A DNA stretch of 64,000 nt, taken from assembly GCF_001050115.1 (NCBI RefSeq), contig NZ_CP012024.1, positions 414,001 through 478,000 on the forward strand, given 5' to 3'. The stretch comes from Bacillus smithii. Lineage in GTDB: Bacteria > Bacillota > Bacilli > Bacillales > DSM-4216. Shown one piece after another: positions 27,191 to 37,103 of the stretch (position 1 is the first letter of the stretch; every line of letters starts with the position of its first letter). The notes beneath the pieces were generated by a model. It was not told the origin of the DNA and searched no databases. It was given only the letters and a program-made list of their open reading frames with translations. A program made the translations under genes and the position numbers.

Positions 27191-28066
27191 GTGCTTGACC
27201 AAATTCGAGGAGGATTGTTTGGAGCGGCAGTCGGCGATGCGCTCGGAGCGACTACCGAATGTATGAATAAAGAAGAAATTCAAGAAAAGTACGGGAAAAT
27301 CAAAACGATTATCGGAGGCGGCTGGCTGACACTAGATCCGGGGGAGGTAACGGATGATACGGACATGATGATTGCCGTTGCCAACGGAATCACCCAAAGT
27401 CCGGAAAACCCGATTCCGGCTATTGGAGAGGAGTTTTTAAAATGGTATCGTCGGAATCCACGGGGAGTTGGCCGAACGATAAGCCTTGTTCTTTCTCAGT
27501 ATCAGGGGGATTGGTTTCAAACGGCGTTTCACGTTCATTGTGCGCAGCAAGGAAAAAGCAGCGGCAACGGATCTTTAATGAGATGCCTCCCGGTGGCGCT
27601 TGCTTATTCCGATCAAGAGATGATGGAGAAGATTACCTTTCTGCAGTCAAAGATGACCCATTACGCCGATGAAGCGGCAGAAGCTTGCTTGATCTATAAC
27701 AGAATAGCGTTTCGTTTGTTAAAGGGAGAAAATCTTAAAACGTCCCTGAAAGAAGAAATAATGAATACATCCTATTCTTCTGTTTGCTTTCGTAAAGAGC
27801 CGGATTGTCCTCCTGATGGCTATGTTGTCCATACGTTGATATGGGTATTGCATTGGCTTTGGAATTGCCATACGTTTGAAGAAGTAGTGATCGAAGCGGC
27901 TAACAGGGGCGGGGACAGCGATACCATTGCTTCCATTGCCGGTGGACTGAAAGGGCTGGAAGCGGGGTTTCATCGTTTACCTCGCAGGTTTACAGAGATA
28001 TTGCGGGTCAAGCAAGAATTAGAATTATTATCAGAAAAACTGTACGCTGTTAGACAGCGGATATAG
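27191..28066 (+). CDS. ADP-ribosylglycohydrolase family protein
   Basis: This protein of about 291 residues belongs to the DraG/ARH family, which removes ADP-ribose from proteins or small molecules using two Mg ions. The metal-site motifs are present: GAAVGDALGA near the start, EVTDDTDM and, near the C-terminus, NRGGDSDTIASIAGG. I chose the GTG at 27191 because it gives the family start (LDQIRGGLFGAAVGDALG) and is preceded by a G-rich Shine-Dalgarno. The longer ATG frames from 27164/27176 are possible. No ADP-ribosyltransferase partner is seen nearby. Its place inside the flagellar locus is unusual. Confidence 0.88.
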   Translation: MLDQIRGGLFGAAVGDALGATTECMNKEEIQEKYGKIKTIIGGGWLTLDPGEVTDDTDMMIAVANGITQSPENPIPAIGEEFLKWYRRNPRGVGRTISLVLSQYQGDWFQTAFHVHCAQQGKSSGNGSLMRCLPVALAYSDQEMMEKITFLQSKMTHYADEAAEACLIYNRIAFRLLKGENLKTSLKEEIMNTSYSSVCFRKEPDCPPDGYVVHTLIWVLHWLWNCHTFEEVVIEAANRGGDSDTIASIAGGLKGLEAGFHRLPRRFTEILRVKQELELLSEKLYAVRQRI

Positions 28067-28162
28067 GTCTTTTTTAGAGATCTCAATCTGTACTGTTTTG
28101 TTTTTGAGAGGGCAAAATTCCAGTATGATTATGATTCTTTTAAAAGATATGGTTTCATAAAT

Positions 28163-28217
28163 AAAAAGAGCCAAGGCTTCGCGATTCTAAAAAGTCGAGA
28201 AGCCGATGGCCTTTTTT
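28163..28217. terminator. Bidirectional terminator
   Basis: An interrupted stem (AAAAAGAGCCA / TGGCCTTTTTT outside, GGCTTC...GAAGCC inside) lies between the converging genes at 27191-28066 and 28233-28490. Confidence 0.8.
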
Positions 28218-28232
28218 ATACAATGTCTGTGA

Positions 28233-28490
28233 TTACCAGCCAAAGCCGCCCCCAAACGGGTAACCGAATCCTCCGTATCCTCCGTATCCGTAGGGGTACC
28301 CATAACCAAAGCCTGGACCGTATAAGAAAGGAGAAAGTAAAGCTGCTGAAGTCAAACCTCCTAAAAATCCACCGAAAAATGGTCTTCCAAACCCAAACCC
28401 GAATGGCCTCCCAAATCCGAAAGGTCTTCCGAACCCAAACCCAAATGGTCTTCCAATTATTCTTTCGTCACTTGTCACATCAGGGTGCAT
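28233..28490 (-). CDS. Gly/Phe-rich repeat protein with GRPFGFG repeats
   Basis: This 85-residue protein is of unknown function. An N-terminal segment MHPDVTSDERII leads into four degenerate repeats of GRPFGFG (about residues 13-38). A hydrophobic stretch GGLTSAALLSPFLYG follows, then a Gly/Tyr/Phe tail (GYPYGYGGYGGFGYPFGGGFGW). The second ATG (28490) is better spaced from the GAGGAGG site than the first (28496). The composition recalls small spore or surface proteins, but I cannot name a family. With the Gly/His/Tyr-rich gene it flanks the ADP-ribosylglycohydrolase. Confidence 0.72.
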   Translation of the reverse strand: MHPDVTSDERIIGRPFGFGFGRPFGFGRPFGFGFGRPFFGGFLGGLTSAALLSPFLYGPGFGYGYPYGYGGYGGFGYPFGGGFGW

Positions 28491-28707
28491 TTTCATTCCT
28501 CCTCATTTTACTTAGCTTAACAGCTCACTTTAAATTATGCGTTTGTTCTAATATTGTTTTAGGCAAACAACTTATTTTAGGTAAGAGTTTAATGAACAGA
28601 ACATCATTTTCTCATCTTGGGACTCTTAAATTAAAAAATATCAGACATGGTGATTCGTCCAAAATTATTTACCTTAAGCATGAATTATGAATTTTAAGAG
28701 AGAAAGA

Positions 28708-28734
28708 TAAAAAAAAGCCAGCCGCTGACGATAA
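28708..28734 (+). promoter_or_regulatory. Sigma-D promoter of flaG-fliD operon
   Basis: TAAA (28708-28711), exactly 15 bases, then GACGATAA (28727-28734), one mismatch from GCCGATAA. It is placed 44 bases before flaG. Confidence 0.8.
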
Positions 28735-28777
28735 AAAGAATAGGATGTGGAGTTATCAGAGGGGAGTGGTTCGGAAA

Positions 28778-29131
28778 ATGGTTGAGAAAGTAGCCAATTC
28801 GGAATTGATTTATCAGGCAGTGACGTTGCAGCAAGACGTACTGAAACGGACAGCTGAAGATCAAACAACGATGACTCAACAGCCAGCTTTCCCTCAACTA
28901 AGTCACTCAAAAGAGCAAGTTCATGAGATTGTCGAGAGCATGAATCATTTTTTAAAATCATCCAACACGCATTTGAAATTTGTGTTTCATGATCAATTGA
29001 AAGAATATTATGTGAAGATTGTGAACGATGAAACGAACGAAGTGGTGAAAGAAATCCCGCCAAAGAAATTGTTGGATATTTATGCAGCAATGGCCAATTA
29101 TTTAGGTATATTAGTAGATAAGAAAATTTAG
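28778..29131 (+). CDS. flaG: Flagellar protein FlaG
   Basis: This 117-residue protein ends with the FlaG family pattern LKFVFHDQLKEYYVKIVNDETNEVVKEIPPKKLLDIYAAM and corresponds to B. subtilis YvyC upstream of fliD. FlaG influences filament length in some species. The ATG at 28778 follows GGGGAG at 11 bases; a longer frame to 28745 is less likely. Confidence 0.92.
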   Translation: MVEKVANSELIYQAVTLQQDVLKRTAEDQTTMTQQPAFPQLSHSKEQVHEIVESMNHFLKSSNTHLKFVFHDQLKEYYVKIVNDETNEVVKEIPPKKLLDIYAAMANYLGILVDKKI

Positions 29132-29144
29132 GGGAGTGAAAAAT

Positions 29145-30929
29145 ATGGTAACGAGAATCACAGGACTCGCCAGCGGCATGGACATTGATTCCATGGTGAA
29201 ACAGTTGATGACAGCGGCAAAAGTGCCGTTAGATAAGTTAAAGCAGCAAAAACAAATTCTCGAATGGCAGAGAGATGATTACCGTGATATGAATTCTGCC
29301 CTTCTTGATTTCAGAAGTCTCCTCACACAAATGAAGCTGACGACGAATTATCGTGCCCGTCAAGTAGCATCATCAGACGATTCAAAAGTGACAGCGACTG
29401 CTTCCAGTGCTGCGGGACTCACCTCTTACAGCATTTCCAACGTGACACAATTGGCCAGTGCGGAAACGATTGCGGCGAAAAATAGTATTACAAATGATGC
29501 AGCTAATTTTGATCCGACTAAAAGTCTGCAAGATCAGCCGTTAAATCTAACTTGGAAAACGGGCGGAGTGGCGACAAAATCGATTACTGTAACAGCAGAT
29601 GGGACCAATTTTGAACTAGGAGAAAGTAATTTTGATTTAACCAAAAGTGGGGATTGGAACGTTGTTGTCAATGGGCAGACATTTACCGTTGTAACAGACT
29701 CTAATCATACTCTGAATTCGAATGAAGTTTATATCGATTCCAATGGGAATATGACTTTTGGAACAACAATAGCAAAAGACAGCTCCATTAAAATTGATTA
29801 TATTACAACGGACAGTACGCAAAAATATAGCGTTTTTTCTATTGATTCTTGGACATCCAAAGGGGAAGTAAAGAAAAACTTCCTCGTTCAAGGGAGCGAT
29901 TCACTGAATACTGTCATCAGTAAAGTGAATTCTTCCGGCGTCGGTGTCAACATGTTCTATGATTCTTTTTCGGGGAAAATGTCCGTTGTACGTACGGAAA
30001 CGGGAGATTTTAACAGCGCCGGATTGGATCTTCAAATCACCGGAGATTTTGCCAAAGCAATTAGTTTAGAAACAAATGGAGCGGACAGTGGCAGTAATAG
30101 TTATGTGAACGTTCAAGAAGGAAAAAACGCGAAGTTCACTTTAAACGGCTTAGAAACGGAGCGGACGTCCAATACTTTTACTGTCAATGGAGTCAACTTT
30201 ACTCTTAAACAAACATTTGATAGTCCGGTTACCGTGTCCGTGACTAATGACAGTGATACCGTGTATCAGAATATAAAAAACTTTATAGATAAATATAATG
30301 ACTTGATCGACAAGATTAGCAAGAAAACGTCGGAAGAACGTTATCGCGATTACCCGCCTTTGACTGATGACCAGCGCGAGCAATTAACGGACAAGCAGCA
30401 GGAACAATGGGAAGAAAAGGCAAAAAGCGGTCTTTTGCGCAATGATCCGATTTTAACGGGCCTTTTAAGCAAGATGCGCACCAATTTTTACAGTACGGTC
30501 CAAAATGATTCCGTTTCCGCAAACTATAACCAAATCGCCAAAATCGGCATTACCACTTCGAGCAACTTTTTAGACGGCGGAAAATTAATCATCGACGACG
30601 CGAAGTTAAAACAAGCGATCCAAGATGATCCGACATCGGTTGAAAATCTTTTCCGCGGGGATGGAGGCATTATTCAGCAGCTGTATGATACGGTCAATAA
30701 TGCAATGAGTCAATTAAAGGATAAAGCCGGAAATTCGTATTCGACGAATCAGCAGTTTTCGATTGGCCGTCAATTGGATGATATTGATAAACGTGTAACA
30801 GATATGCAAAACAGCTTGGATGACTTAGAAAATCGCTATTATAATCAATTCACTGCAATGGAACAAGCGATTCAACAAGCTAATCAGCAATCTTTATATT
30901 TAACACAAATGCTTTCCGGCGGTAATTAA
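29145..30929 (+). CDS. fliD: Flagellar filament cap protein FliD
   Basis: This 594-residue HAP2 cap lets flagellin polymerise at the tip. The N-terminal domain carries RITGLASGMDIDSMVKQLM and the C-terminal coiled coil ends in YNQFTAMEQAIQQANQQSLYLTQML. The variable middle holds the exposed domains. The ATG at 29145 follows GGGGAG; the in-frame GTG at 29136 lies inside that site. It is 13 bases after flaG. Confidence 0.95.
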   Translation: MVTRITGLASGMDIDSMVKQLMTAAKVPLDKLKQQKQILEWQRDDYRDMNSALLDFRSLLTQMKLTTNYRARQVASSDDSKVTATASSAAGLTSYSISNVTQLASAETIAAKNSITNDAANFDPTKSLQDQPLNLTWKTGGVATKSITVTADGTNFELGESNFDLTKSGDWNVVVNGQTFTVVTDSNHTLNSNEVYIDSNGNMTFGTTIAKDSSIKIDYITTDSTQKYSVFSIDSWTSKGEVKKNFLVQGSDSLNTVISKVNSSGVGVNMFYDSFSGKMSVVRTETGDFNSAGLDLQITGDFAKAISLETNGADSGSNSYVNVQEGKNAKFTLNGLETERTSNTFTVNGVNFTLKQTFDSPVTVSVTNDSDTVYQNIKNFIDKYNDLIDKISKKTSEERYRDYPPLTDDQREQLTDKQQEQWEEKAKSGLLRNDPILTGLLSKMRTNFYSTVQNDSVSANYNQIAKIGITTSSNFLDGGKLIIDDAKLKQAIQDDPTSVENLFRGDGGIIQQLYDTVNNAMSQLKDKAGNSYSTNQQFSIGRQLDDIDKRVTDMQNSLDDLENRYYNQFTAMEQAIQQANQQSLYLTQMLSGGN

Positions 30930-31047
30930 TTAAGAAAAATGGCGAAAATATTTCCACGTTGATAAACAGGTTTTCCGGTCCCTTAACGGTCATTTCAGAA
31001 CGGACTATGGATGGAAACTAACAGCTTACTAAAGGAGAGATACGGAC

Positions 31048-31449
31048 ATGGCAATCAATAATCCATACCAAGCATACGAAAAAAACGCTGTTTCTACTGC
31101 ATCGCCTGGCGAGTTGACGTTAATGCTTTATAATGGCTGTCTGAAATTTTTGCTTCAGGCAAAGAAAGCTATCGAAGACAAAAATTTTGAGAAGAAAAAT
31201 ACTTATATTCAAAAAGCGCAAAATATCATTCGTGAATTGATGGTCACTTTAAATATGGATGTAGAGCTGTCCAAAAATTTAATGGCTGTATATGACTATA
31301 TGAATCGCCGTCTCATTGAAGCAAATGTGAAAAATGATCTCGAGATTTTAGATGAGGTGATGGAATTCATTACGGAACTGCGTGATACGTGGAAGCAGGC
31401 GATTCAAGAACAACGGAAACAGCAGTATGGGACAGGCGGTCGAGTGTAA
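31048..31449 (+). CDS. fliS: Flagellin export chaperone FliS
   Basis: This 133-residue helical protein has the family pattern NPYQAYEKNAVSTASPGELTLMLYNGCLKFL. It binds flagellin and keeps it unpolymerised before export. It starts 118 bases after fliD with AAAGGAGAG and overlaps fliT by one base (TAATG). Confidence 0.95.
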   Translation: MAINNPYQAYEKNAVSTASPGELTLMLYNGCLKFLLQAKKAIEDKNFEKKNTYIQKAQNIIRELMVTLNMDVELSKNLMAVYDYMNRRLIEANVKNDLEILDEVMEFITELRDTWKQAIQEQRKQQYGTGGRV

Positions 31450-31799
31450 TGGGAGACATGCGGACCTGTTTTCACATCACAGAGCAATTGCTTCACCACG
31501 TTCAAGCAAAGCCGGCAGTGGCAGATCGAGATGAATGGATTAAGAGATTGCTTGATTTGCTCGATGAGCGGGAGCAGGTCTTAAAAAGCCTTAAGCCGCC
31601 ATTTACTGCAGAGGAAGAGAAACTTGGCCAAACCATCATGAAATGGAATGATGTGATTCAACAAGCATTAAAGGGAATTCAAGCAGAGATTAAACAAAGC
31701 ATTCATGGAATTCACAACAAGAAGCAAAACATGAGAAAGTACTTGAATCCGTATGCGTCTTTGCAGACGGATGGCGTGTTTTATGATAGAAGAAAATAG
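31449..31799 (+). CDS. fliT: Flagellar chaperone FliT
   Basis: This 116-residue helical protein occupies the fliT position directly after fliS. In the family it chaperones FliD. Sequence similarity is modest, as usual for FliT, so the call rests on position, size and helical character. The ATG overlaps the fliS stop; a second ATG at 31458 is possible. Confidence 0.85.
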   Translation: MGDMRTCFHITEQLLHHVQAKPAVADRDEWIKRLLDLLDEREQVLKSLKPPFTAEEEKLGQTIMKWNDVIQQALKGIQAEIKQSIHGIHNKKQNMRKYLNPYASLQTDGVFYDRRK

Positions 31800-32204
31800 G
31801 TGGAAAGATTGCCAAAAGTGAATTTGACAGAAAATCAATTTCAGTTGCTGCGAGACTATCTTCAGCTTTTGGAAACGATTGATGAGGGTTTGGTTTGGAT
31901 TGTTTCCCATTTTCTTCAAGGACAAAACTCCAACTCCGTTCAAAAAATACTGAAAGACGTGATTCATGCTTTTCATGAAATTCATTTTGCCAATTTAACC
32001 GTTTCTGAGTTTTTAAAAGAAGATCAAAAAGCTCTGGAGGCCGTTGTCAGTTTTCAAATTTTGGAAGATCATATGAAAGACTTTTTAAAAAATGAGAACG
32101 TTTTGTCCGAACAAGAACGGATTTTGGAATATGTATTGTACCCTGCTTTTGTCCGTTGGCTTCGTGAAATTCAAAACACGTTCAAACCGTATATAGTCCA
32201 TTAA
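31800..32204 (+). CDS. Hypothetical protein cotranscribed with fliT
   Basis: This soluble protein of about 134 residues is alpha-helical and acidic. I recognise no family. It begins directly after the fliT stop, so it is almost surely translated from the flaG-fliT message. The GTG at 31800 gives the longest frame; a TTG at 31809 has a better ribosome site (AGGTGG) inside the junction. Patterns such as FHEIHFANLTVSEFLKE are not diagnostic. The hairpin AAGCTTGCCTG...CAGGCTTC after the stop (about 32207-32235) ends the operon. Confidence 0.75.
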   Translation: MERLPKVNLTENQFQLLRDYLQLLETIDEGLVWIVSHFLQGQNSNSVQKILKDVIHAFHEIHFANLTVSEFLKEDQKALEAVVSFQILEDHMKDFLKNENVLSEQERILEYVLYPAFVRWLREIQNTFKPYIVH

Positions 32205-32295
32205 AAGAAGCTTGCCTGCTGGTAGGCTTCTTCTTTCATGATCGAAAGTGAAGTTCTACTCCTTGTCGAAAAGAAAGAGAACTGCATAATCTATA

Positions 32296-32322
32296 GAAGG
32301 AATTAGAACAATAAATGTGAAT
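32296..32322 (+). promoter_or_regulatory. Predicted sigma-H promoter of hpf
   Basis: GAAGGAATT (32296-32304), 12 bases, then GTGAAT (32317-32322) fits the sigma-H consensus RNAGGAWWW-N11/12-RNGAAT. The B. subtilis hpf gene is known to use sigma-H and sigma-B. Confidence 0.75.
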
Positions 32323-32434
32323 TATTCGACAAAAAATAGACACAGTTTTTTCGAAGATTAGGCAGGAATGAAAGGGGAGAAAACGAAATATATACATATA
32401 GCTTTTAGCTTCTTGCATAAAAGGAGGAGTTTGC

Positions 32435-32986
32435 ATGATGAACTACAACATTCGAGGCGAAAATATTGAAGTAACGCCGGCAATCCGTGAATATGCCGAA
32501 AAAAAAATCGGAAGATTAGAACGCTATTTTAATGAAACTCCTGATGCAAACGTCCATGTAAATTTGAAAGTTTATCCAGATAAAATGGCGAAGGTGGAGG
32601 TTACCATTCCTCTTCCAAATCTTGTGCTCAGGGCAGAAGAACGCAATCAAGATATGTATGCAGCAATCGATTTAATTGTCGACAAGCTTGAACGTCAGAT
32701 TCGTAAACATAAGACGAAAGTTAATCGAAAACTGAGAGAACAAGGCAGTACAAAAGAGCTTTTCACTGTCAATGAAAGCGGACAGTCAAATGCTGAAGAA
32801 GAAAACGACATTACTATTGTCCGGACAAAACAATTTAGCTTAAAGCCGATGGACAGTGAGGAAGCGATTTTACAAATGAATCTGCTTGGTCATAACTTCT
32901 TTATTTATACAGATGCTGAAACAAATGCAACCAATATTGTATACCGTCGAAAAGACGGCAAATACGGTTTAATTGAAACGAATTAA
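32435..32986 (+). CDS. hpf: Ribosome hibernation promoting factor, long form
   Basis: This 183-residue protein has an N-terminal S30AE domain ([31 protein letters not shown]), a linker (about 100-128) and a C-terminal dimerisation domain ([31 protein letters not shown]). Long HPF joins two 70S ribosomes into a dormant 100S dimer in stationary phase. The tandem ATG codons at 32435 and 32438 both fit the AGGAGGAG site. It was formerly yvyD and stands in its usual place before secA. Confidence 0.95.
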   Translation: MMNYNIRGENIEVTPAIREYAEKKIGRLERYFNETPDANVHVNLKVYPDKMAKVEVTIPLPNLVLRAEERNQDMYAAIDLIVDKLERQIRKHKTKVNRKLREQGSTKELFTVNESGQSNAEEENDITIVRTKQFSLKPMDSEEAILQMNLLGHNFFIYTDAETNATNIVYRRKDGKYGLIETN

Positions 32987-33011
32987 CAATTGATCATAAG
33001 AGGCTGATGAT

Positions 33012-33097
33012 AGGGCCGGGCTGCTCCGATTTGTTAAAGTTAAAGTACATTGTCGATAGACATTGTGCTTTCGGAGGAAGTCCGGCTCTTTGTTTTT
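33012..33097 (+). terminator. Large structured terminator after hpf
   Basis: AGGGCCGG...CTCCG pairs with CGGAG...TCCGGCTCT, and an inner hairpin forms from AAAGTACA / TGTGCTTT, followed by TTTGTTTTT. At 80-plus bases it is longer than a normal terminator. The remaining 33098-33350 holds only the secA leader. Confidence 0.65.
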
Positions 33098-33350
33098 GGA
33101 AAAAACATCGGCAATGTTCTCATCATTCACACAAAGAAGGTTTATTTCCACCATATCGGACGCCGTTTACAAAAGTTGTCTCTGTATAGCGACAGTGGTA
33201 TTATAAAATAGTGAAAAAGTGCAATGATCTGTGTTTATAAGTGGTCTATTACATGCTAAACAATTTTGTTCAATTTCTTCCTTTCCAAGTGTTGACCACA
33301 TATTTTAGTCAGAAGAGAGTTTTGAAAGCTAATAAAGGAGAGTACAATGA

Positions 33351-35864
33351 ATGGGATTACTAAATAAACTGTTTGATGCCAACAAGCGAGAGGTCAAACG
33401 TCTGAAAAAGATGGCTGACCAAATTGACGCACTTAGTTCCGAAATGGAAAAGCTCTCTGACGATCAACTTCGTGCCAAAACAGAAGAATTTAAACAGCGT
33501 CATCAAAACGGAGAATCGTTAGATGACTTATTAATAGAGGCTTTTGCCGTTGTACGGGAAGGAGCGCGCCGAGTTCTCGGCCTGTATCCTTACAAAGTGC
33601 AGCTCATGGGTGGCATTGCCCTTCACGAAGGCAATATTGCGGAAATGAAAACAGGGGAAGGAAAAACGTTGACCGCCACTATGCCGGTTTATTTAAATGC
33701 TCTCGCCGGAAAAGGCGTTCACGTTGTGACGGTAAACGAATATTTGGCTTCCCGCGACGCCACGGAAATGGGCAAGCTTTATGAATTTCTTGGACTGACC
33801 GTAGGGCTTAACTTAAACAGCATGTCAAAAGAGGAAAAAAAAGAAGCCTACCAAGCAGATATCACGTACGGAACGAACAACGAATTTGGATTTGATTATT
33901 TGCGAGATAACATGGTTTTGTATAAAGAAGATAAAGTTCAGCGCCCTCTTTACTACGCTGTCATCGATGAAGTAGACTCGATTTTGATCGATGAAGCCCG
34001 CACTCCGTTAATCATTTCCGGTCAAGCGGAAAAATCCACTCAGCTTTATATCCAAGCTAATGCGTTTGTCAAAACTTTAAAACGCGATGAAGATTATACG
34101 TACGATGAAAAAACAAAAGCCGTGCTGCTGACAGAAGAAGGCATCAACAAAGCGGAAAAATACTTTGGAATCGATAACTTGTTTGATTTAAAACACGTCA
34201 CGCTAAACCACCATATCAGCCAAGCTTTGAAAGCTCATGTAAGCATGCACCGTGACGTCGATTACGTCGTTCAAGACGGCGAAATCGTCATTGTCGACCA
34301 ATTTACAGGGCGTTTGATGAAAGGACGCCGCTACAGCGATGGGCTCCATCAAGCCATCGAGGCAAAAGAAGGATTAAAAATTCAAAACGAAAGCATGACG
34401 TTGGCTACGATCACATTCCAAAACTATTTCCGGATGTACGCGAAATTGGCAGGGATGACAGGAACAGCAAAAACGGAGGAAGAAGAATTCCGAAATATAT
34501 ACAATATGAGAGTCATTGTCATTCCTACGAATAAGCCTGTCATCCGTGAAGATCGCCCTGATTTGATTTACGCAACGATGGAAGGAAAATTTCGCGCAGT
34601 AGTGGAAGATATTTATCAGCGCCATATGACAGGGCAGCCTGTGCTTGTAGGGACAGTGGCCATTGAAACATCTGAATTGTTGTCGAAGATGCTGACAAAA
34701 AAAGGTGTCCGCCACAACGTATTGAACGCCAAAAACCATCAGCGTGAAGCGGAAATCATTGCCCATGCGGGTGAAAAAGGGGCTGTCACCATCGCAACGA
34801 ACATGGCCGGACGCGGAACCGATATTAAGTTGGGCGAAGGGGTAAGCGAATTAGGCGGACTTGCCGTGATCGGGACAGAACGCCATGAGTCTCGCCGGAT
34901 CGACAATCAGCTCCGCGGACGTTCAGGTCGTCAAGGCGATCCGGGGGTTACCCAGTTTTATTTATCGATGGAAGATGAGTTAATGAGGCGTTTCGGCTCA
35001 GATAATCTAAAAAATATGATGTCGCGTCTTGGTATGGACGATTCCCAGCCGATTCAAAGCAAAATGGTCACGAGAGCGGTCGAATCTGCGCAAAAACGTG
35101 TGGAAGGCAATAACTTTGATGCCAGAAAGCGGTTGTTGGAGTACGATGATGTCCTGCGTCAACAACGGGAAATCATTTATAAACAGCGCGATGAAGTATT
35201 GGAATCGGACAATTTACGTTCTATTATTGAGAATATGATTCACTCCGTTCTTGAAAGAGTCGTTCAATCCCATGCTTCTACTGCAGAAGACGAGGAACAA
35301 TGGAATTTGCAAGGAATCGTCGATTATGTCAATGCCAATCTTCTTCCGGAAGGAGACGTCACAGTAGAAGACTTGCTCGGAAAAGAGCCGGACGAGATGG
35401 TGGATCTGATTTTTTCGAAAGTGCAAAAACGCTACGATGAAAAAGAAGAAAGCTTGTCGAAAGAACAGATGCGCGAATTTGAAAAAGTCATTCTTCTGCG
35501 CGCTGTCGACTCTAAATGGATTGACCATATTGATGCTATGGAACAGCTTAGGGAAGGCATCCATTTGCGTGCTTACGGGCAAATTGATCCGCTTCGCGAG
35601 TATCAAAATGAAGGTTATCAGATGTTTGAGCTTATGATTGAAGCCATTGAAGAAGAAACGGCAAAATATATTATGAAAGCGGAAATCCACAGCAATTTGG
35701 AACGCCAAGAAGTGGCGAAAGGACAAGCGGTCAATCCGAAAGAAGACGGTGAAAAAGTAAAGCGGCAGCCATTCCGCAAAAAAGTCAATATCGGCCGCAA
35801 CGACCCGTGTCCATGCGGAAGCGGCAAAAAATATAAAAACTGCCATGGTAAGACGGCAGGATAA
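33351..35864 (+). CDS. secA: Preprotein translocase motor SecA (housekeeping)
   Basis: This 837-residue SecA has Walker A MKTGEGKT (99-106), [23 protein letters not shown] and the [18 protein letters not shown] helicase block. A helical scaffold follows, with a C-terminal zinc-binding tail [14 protein letters not shown] that SecA2 at 4002-6353 lacks. It drives general secretion through SecYEG. GGAGAG precedes the ATG. Its position before prfB is conserved. Confidence 0.97.
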   Translation: MGLLNKLFDANKREVKRLKKMADQIDALSSEMEKLSDDQLRAKTEEFKQRHQNGESLDDLLIEAFAVVREGARRVLGLYPYKVQLMGGIALHEGNIAEMKTGEGKTLTATMPVYLNALAGKGVHVVTVNEYLASRDATEMGKLYEFLGLTVGLNLNSMSKEEKKEAYQADITYGTNNEFGFDYLRDNMVLYKEDKVQRPLYYAVIDEVDSILIDEARTPLIISGQAEKSTQLYIQANAFVKTLKRDEDYTYDEKTKAVLLTEEGINKAEKYFGIDNLFDLKHVTLNHHISQALKAHVSMHRDVDYVVQDGEIVIVDQFTGRLMKGRRYSDGLHQAIEAKEGLKIQNESMTLATITFQNYFRMYAKLAGMTGTAKTEEEEFRNIYNMRVIVIPTNKPVIREDRPDLIYATMEGKFRAVVEDIYQRHMTGQPVLVGTVAIETSELLSKMLTKKGVRHNVLNAKNHQREAEIIAHAGEKGAVTIATNMAGRGTDIKLGEGVSELGGLAVIGTERHESRRIDNQLRGRSGRQGDPGVTQFYLSMEDELMRRFGSDNLKNMMSRLGMDDSQPIQSKMVTRAVESAQKRVEGNNFDARKRLLEYDDVLRQQREIIYKQRDEVLESDNLRSIIENMIHSVLERVVQSHASTAEDEEQWNLQGIVDYVNANLLPEGDVTVEDLLGKEPDEMVDLIFSKVQKRYDEKEESLSKEQMREFEKVILLRAVDSKWIDHIDAMEQLREGIHLRAYGQIDPLREYQNEGYQMFELMIEAIEEETAKYIMKAEIHSNLERQEVAKGQAVNPKEDGEKVKRQPFRKKVNIGRNDPCPCGSGKKYKNCHGKTAG

Positions 35865-36001
35865 ACGTTTGGCCGTCAGTGATTCTTTTGCCCCCTTTTC
35901 TTTCCTGATGAGATAAGAGAAGGGGTTCTCTCTTGCCCGGTAAATCAGGGCGAAGGTAAAATACAAAATAGCTACGAGATTAAACGATGAGGTGAGAAGG
36001 A

Positions 36002-37103
36002 ATGGAACTTTTTGAAATTCGAAATGAATTGGATAAAACAGCTAAGAGATTAGCGGATTTTAGGGGGTCTCTTTGACTTAGAAAATAAAGAAGCGCGCAT
36101 TGCGGAATTGGATGACATTATGATGCAGCCTGATTTTTGGAACGACCAGCAAAAAGCCCAGGCTATCATCAATGAAGCCAATGGATTAAAAGATCTTGTG
36201 AACGAGTATAAAGATCTTTTAGAGACACAAGAAAATCTGGATTTAACCTATGATCTTGTAAAAGAAGAAAACGATACGGAATTGAAAGCAGAATTGGAAT
36301 CAGAGCTGGAAGACTTCACAAAACGGCTGAATCGTTATGAATTGGAGCTGTTGTTAAGCGAACCGTACGATAAAAATAATGCGATACTGGAACTGCATCC
36401 CGGTGCTGGAGGAACAGAGTCGCAAGACTGGGGTTCCATGCTTCTTCGCATGTATACAAGATGGGCGGAAAAGAAGGGATATAAAGTCGAGACTCTCGAT
36501 TATCTGCCTGGAGATGAAGCGGGCATTAAAAGTGTCACCTTGTTAATTAAGGGGCATAATGCTTATGGCTACTTAAAGGCTGAAAAAGGAGTCCACCGCC
36601 TTGTACGCATTTCTCCATTTGATTCATCCGGACGGCGCCACACTTCTTTTGTTTCTTGCGATGTGATGCCGGAATTTAATGAGGAAGTTGAAATTGAAAT
36701 TCGCAATGAAGATTTGAAAATCGACACTTATCGCTCAAGCGGTGCAGGCGGACAGCACGTCAACACAACCGATTCCGCGGTCAGAATTACCCACTTGCCG
36801 ACTGGTATTGTTGTGACGTGCCAATCAGAACGTTCGCAAATTCAAAACCGCGAACGGGCGATGAACATGTTGAAAGCGAAATTATATCAAAAAAAATTGG
36901 AAGAGCAGGAAAAAGAATTGGCAGAAATCCGCGGCGAACAAAAGGAAATTGGCTGGGGAAGCCAAATACGTTCCTATGTATTTCATCCGTACTCCATGGT
37001 GAAAGACCATCGTACCAATACAGAAACCGGAAATGTACAAGCGGTAATGGACGGAGAAATTGATATGTTTATCGATGCCTATCTCCGTTCACGGCTGAAA
37101 TAA
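36002..37103 (+). CDS. prfB: Peptide chain release factor 2, with programmed +1 frameshift
   Basis: The first 24 codons (36002-36073) end in AGG GGG TCT CTT followed by an in-frame TGA (36074-36076). Slipping one base forward continues as GAC TTA GAA to the stop at 37103, giving 366 residues, exactly the B. subtilis length. The AGGGGG acts as internal Shine-Dalgarno 3 codons before the slip, the classic autoregulation in which scarce RF2 lets the ribosome shift. The catalytic GGQ lies at residues 249-251. The second frame alone would miss the start and should not be annotated separately. Confidence 0.97.

Noticed and set aside
35214-35966. 250-codon minus-strand frame antisense to secA and its downstream region
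   Set aside because: Most of it is a shadow of secA codon use; no ribosome site or family motif.
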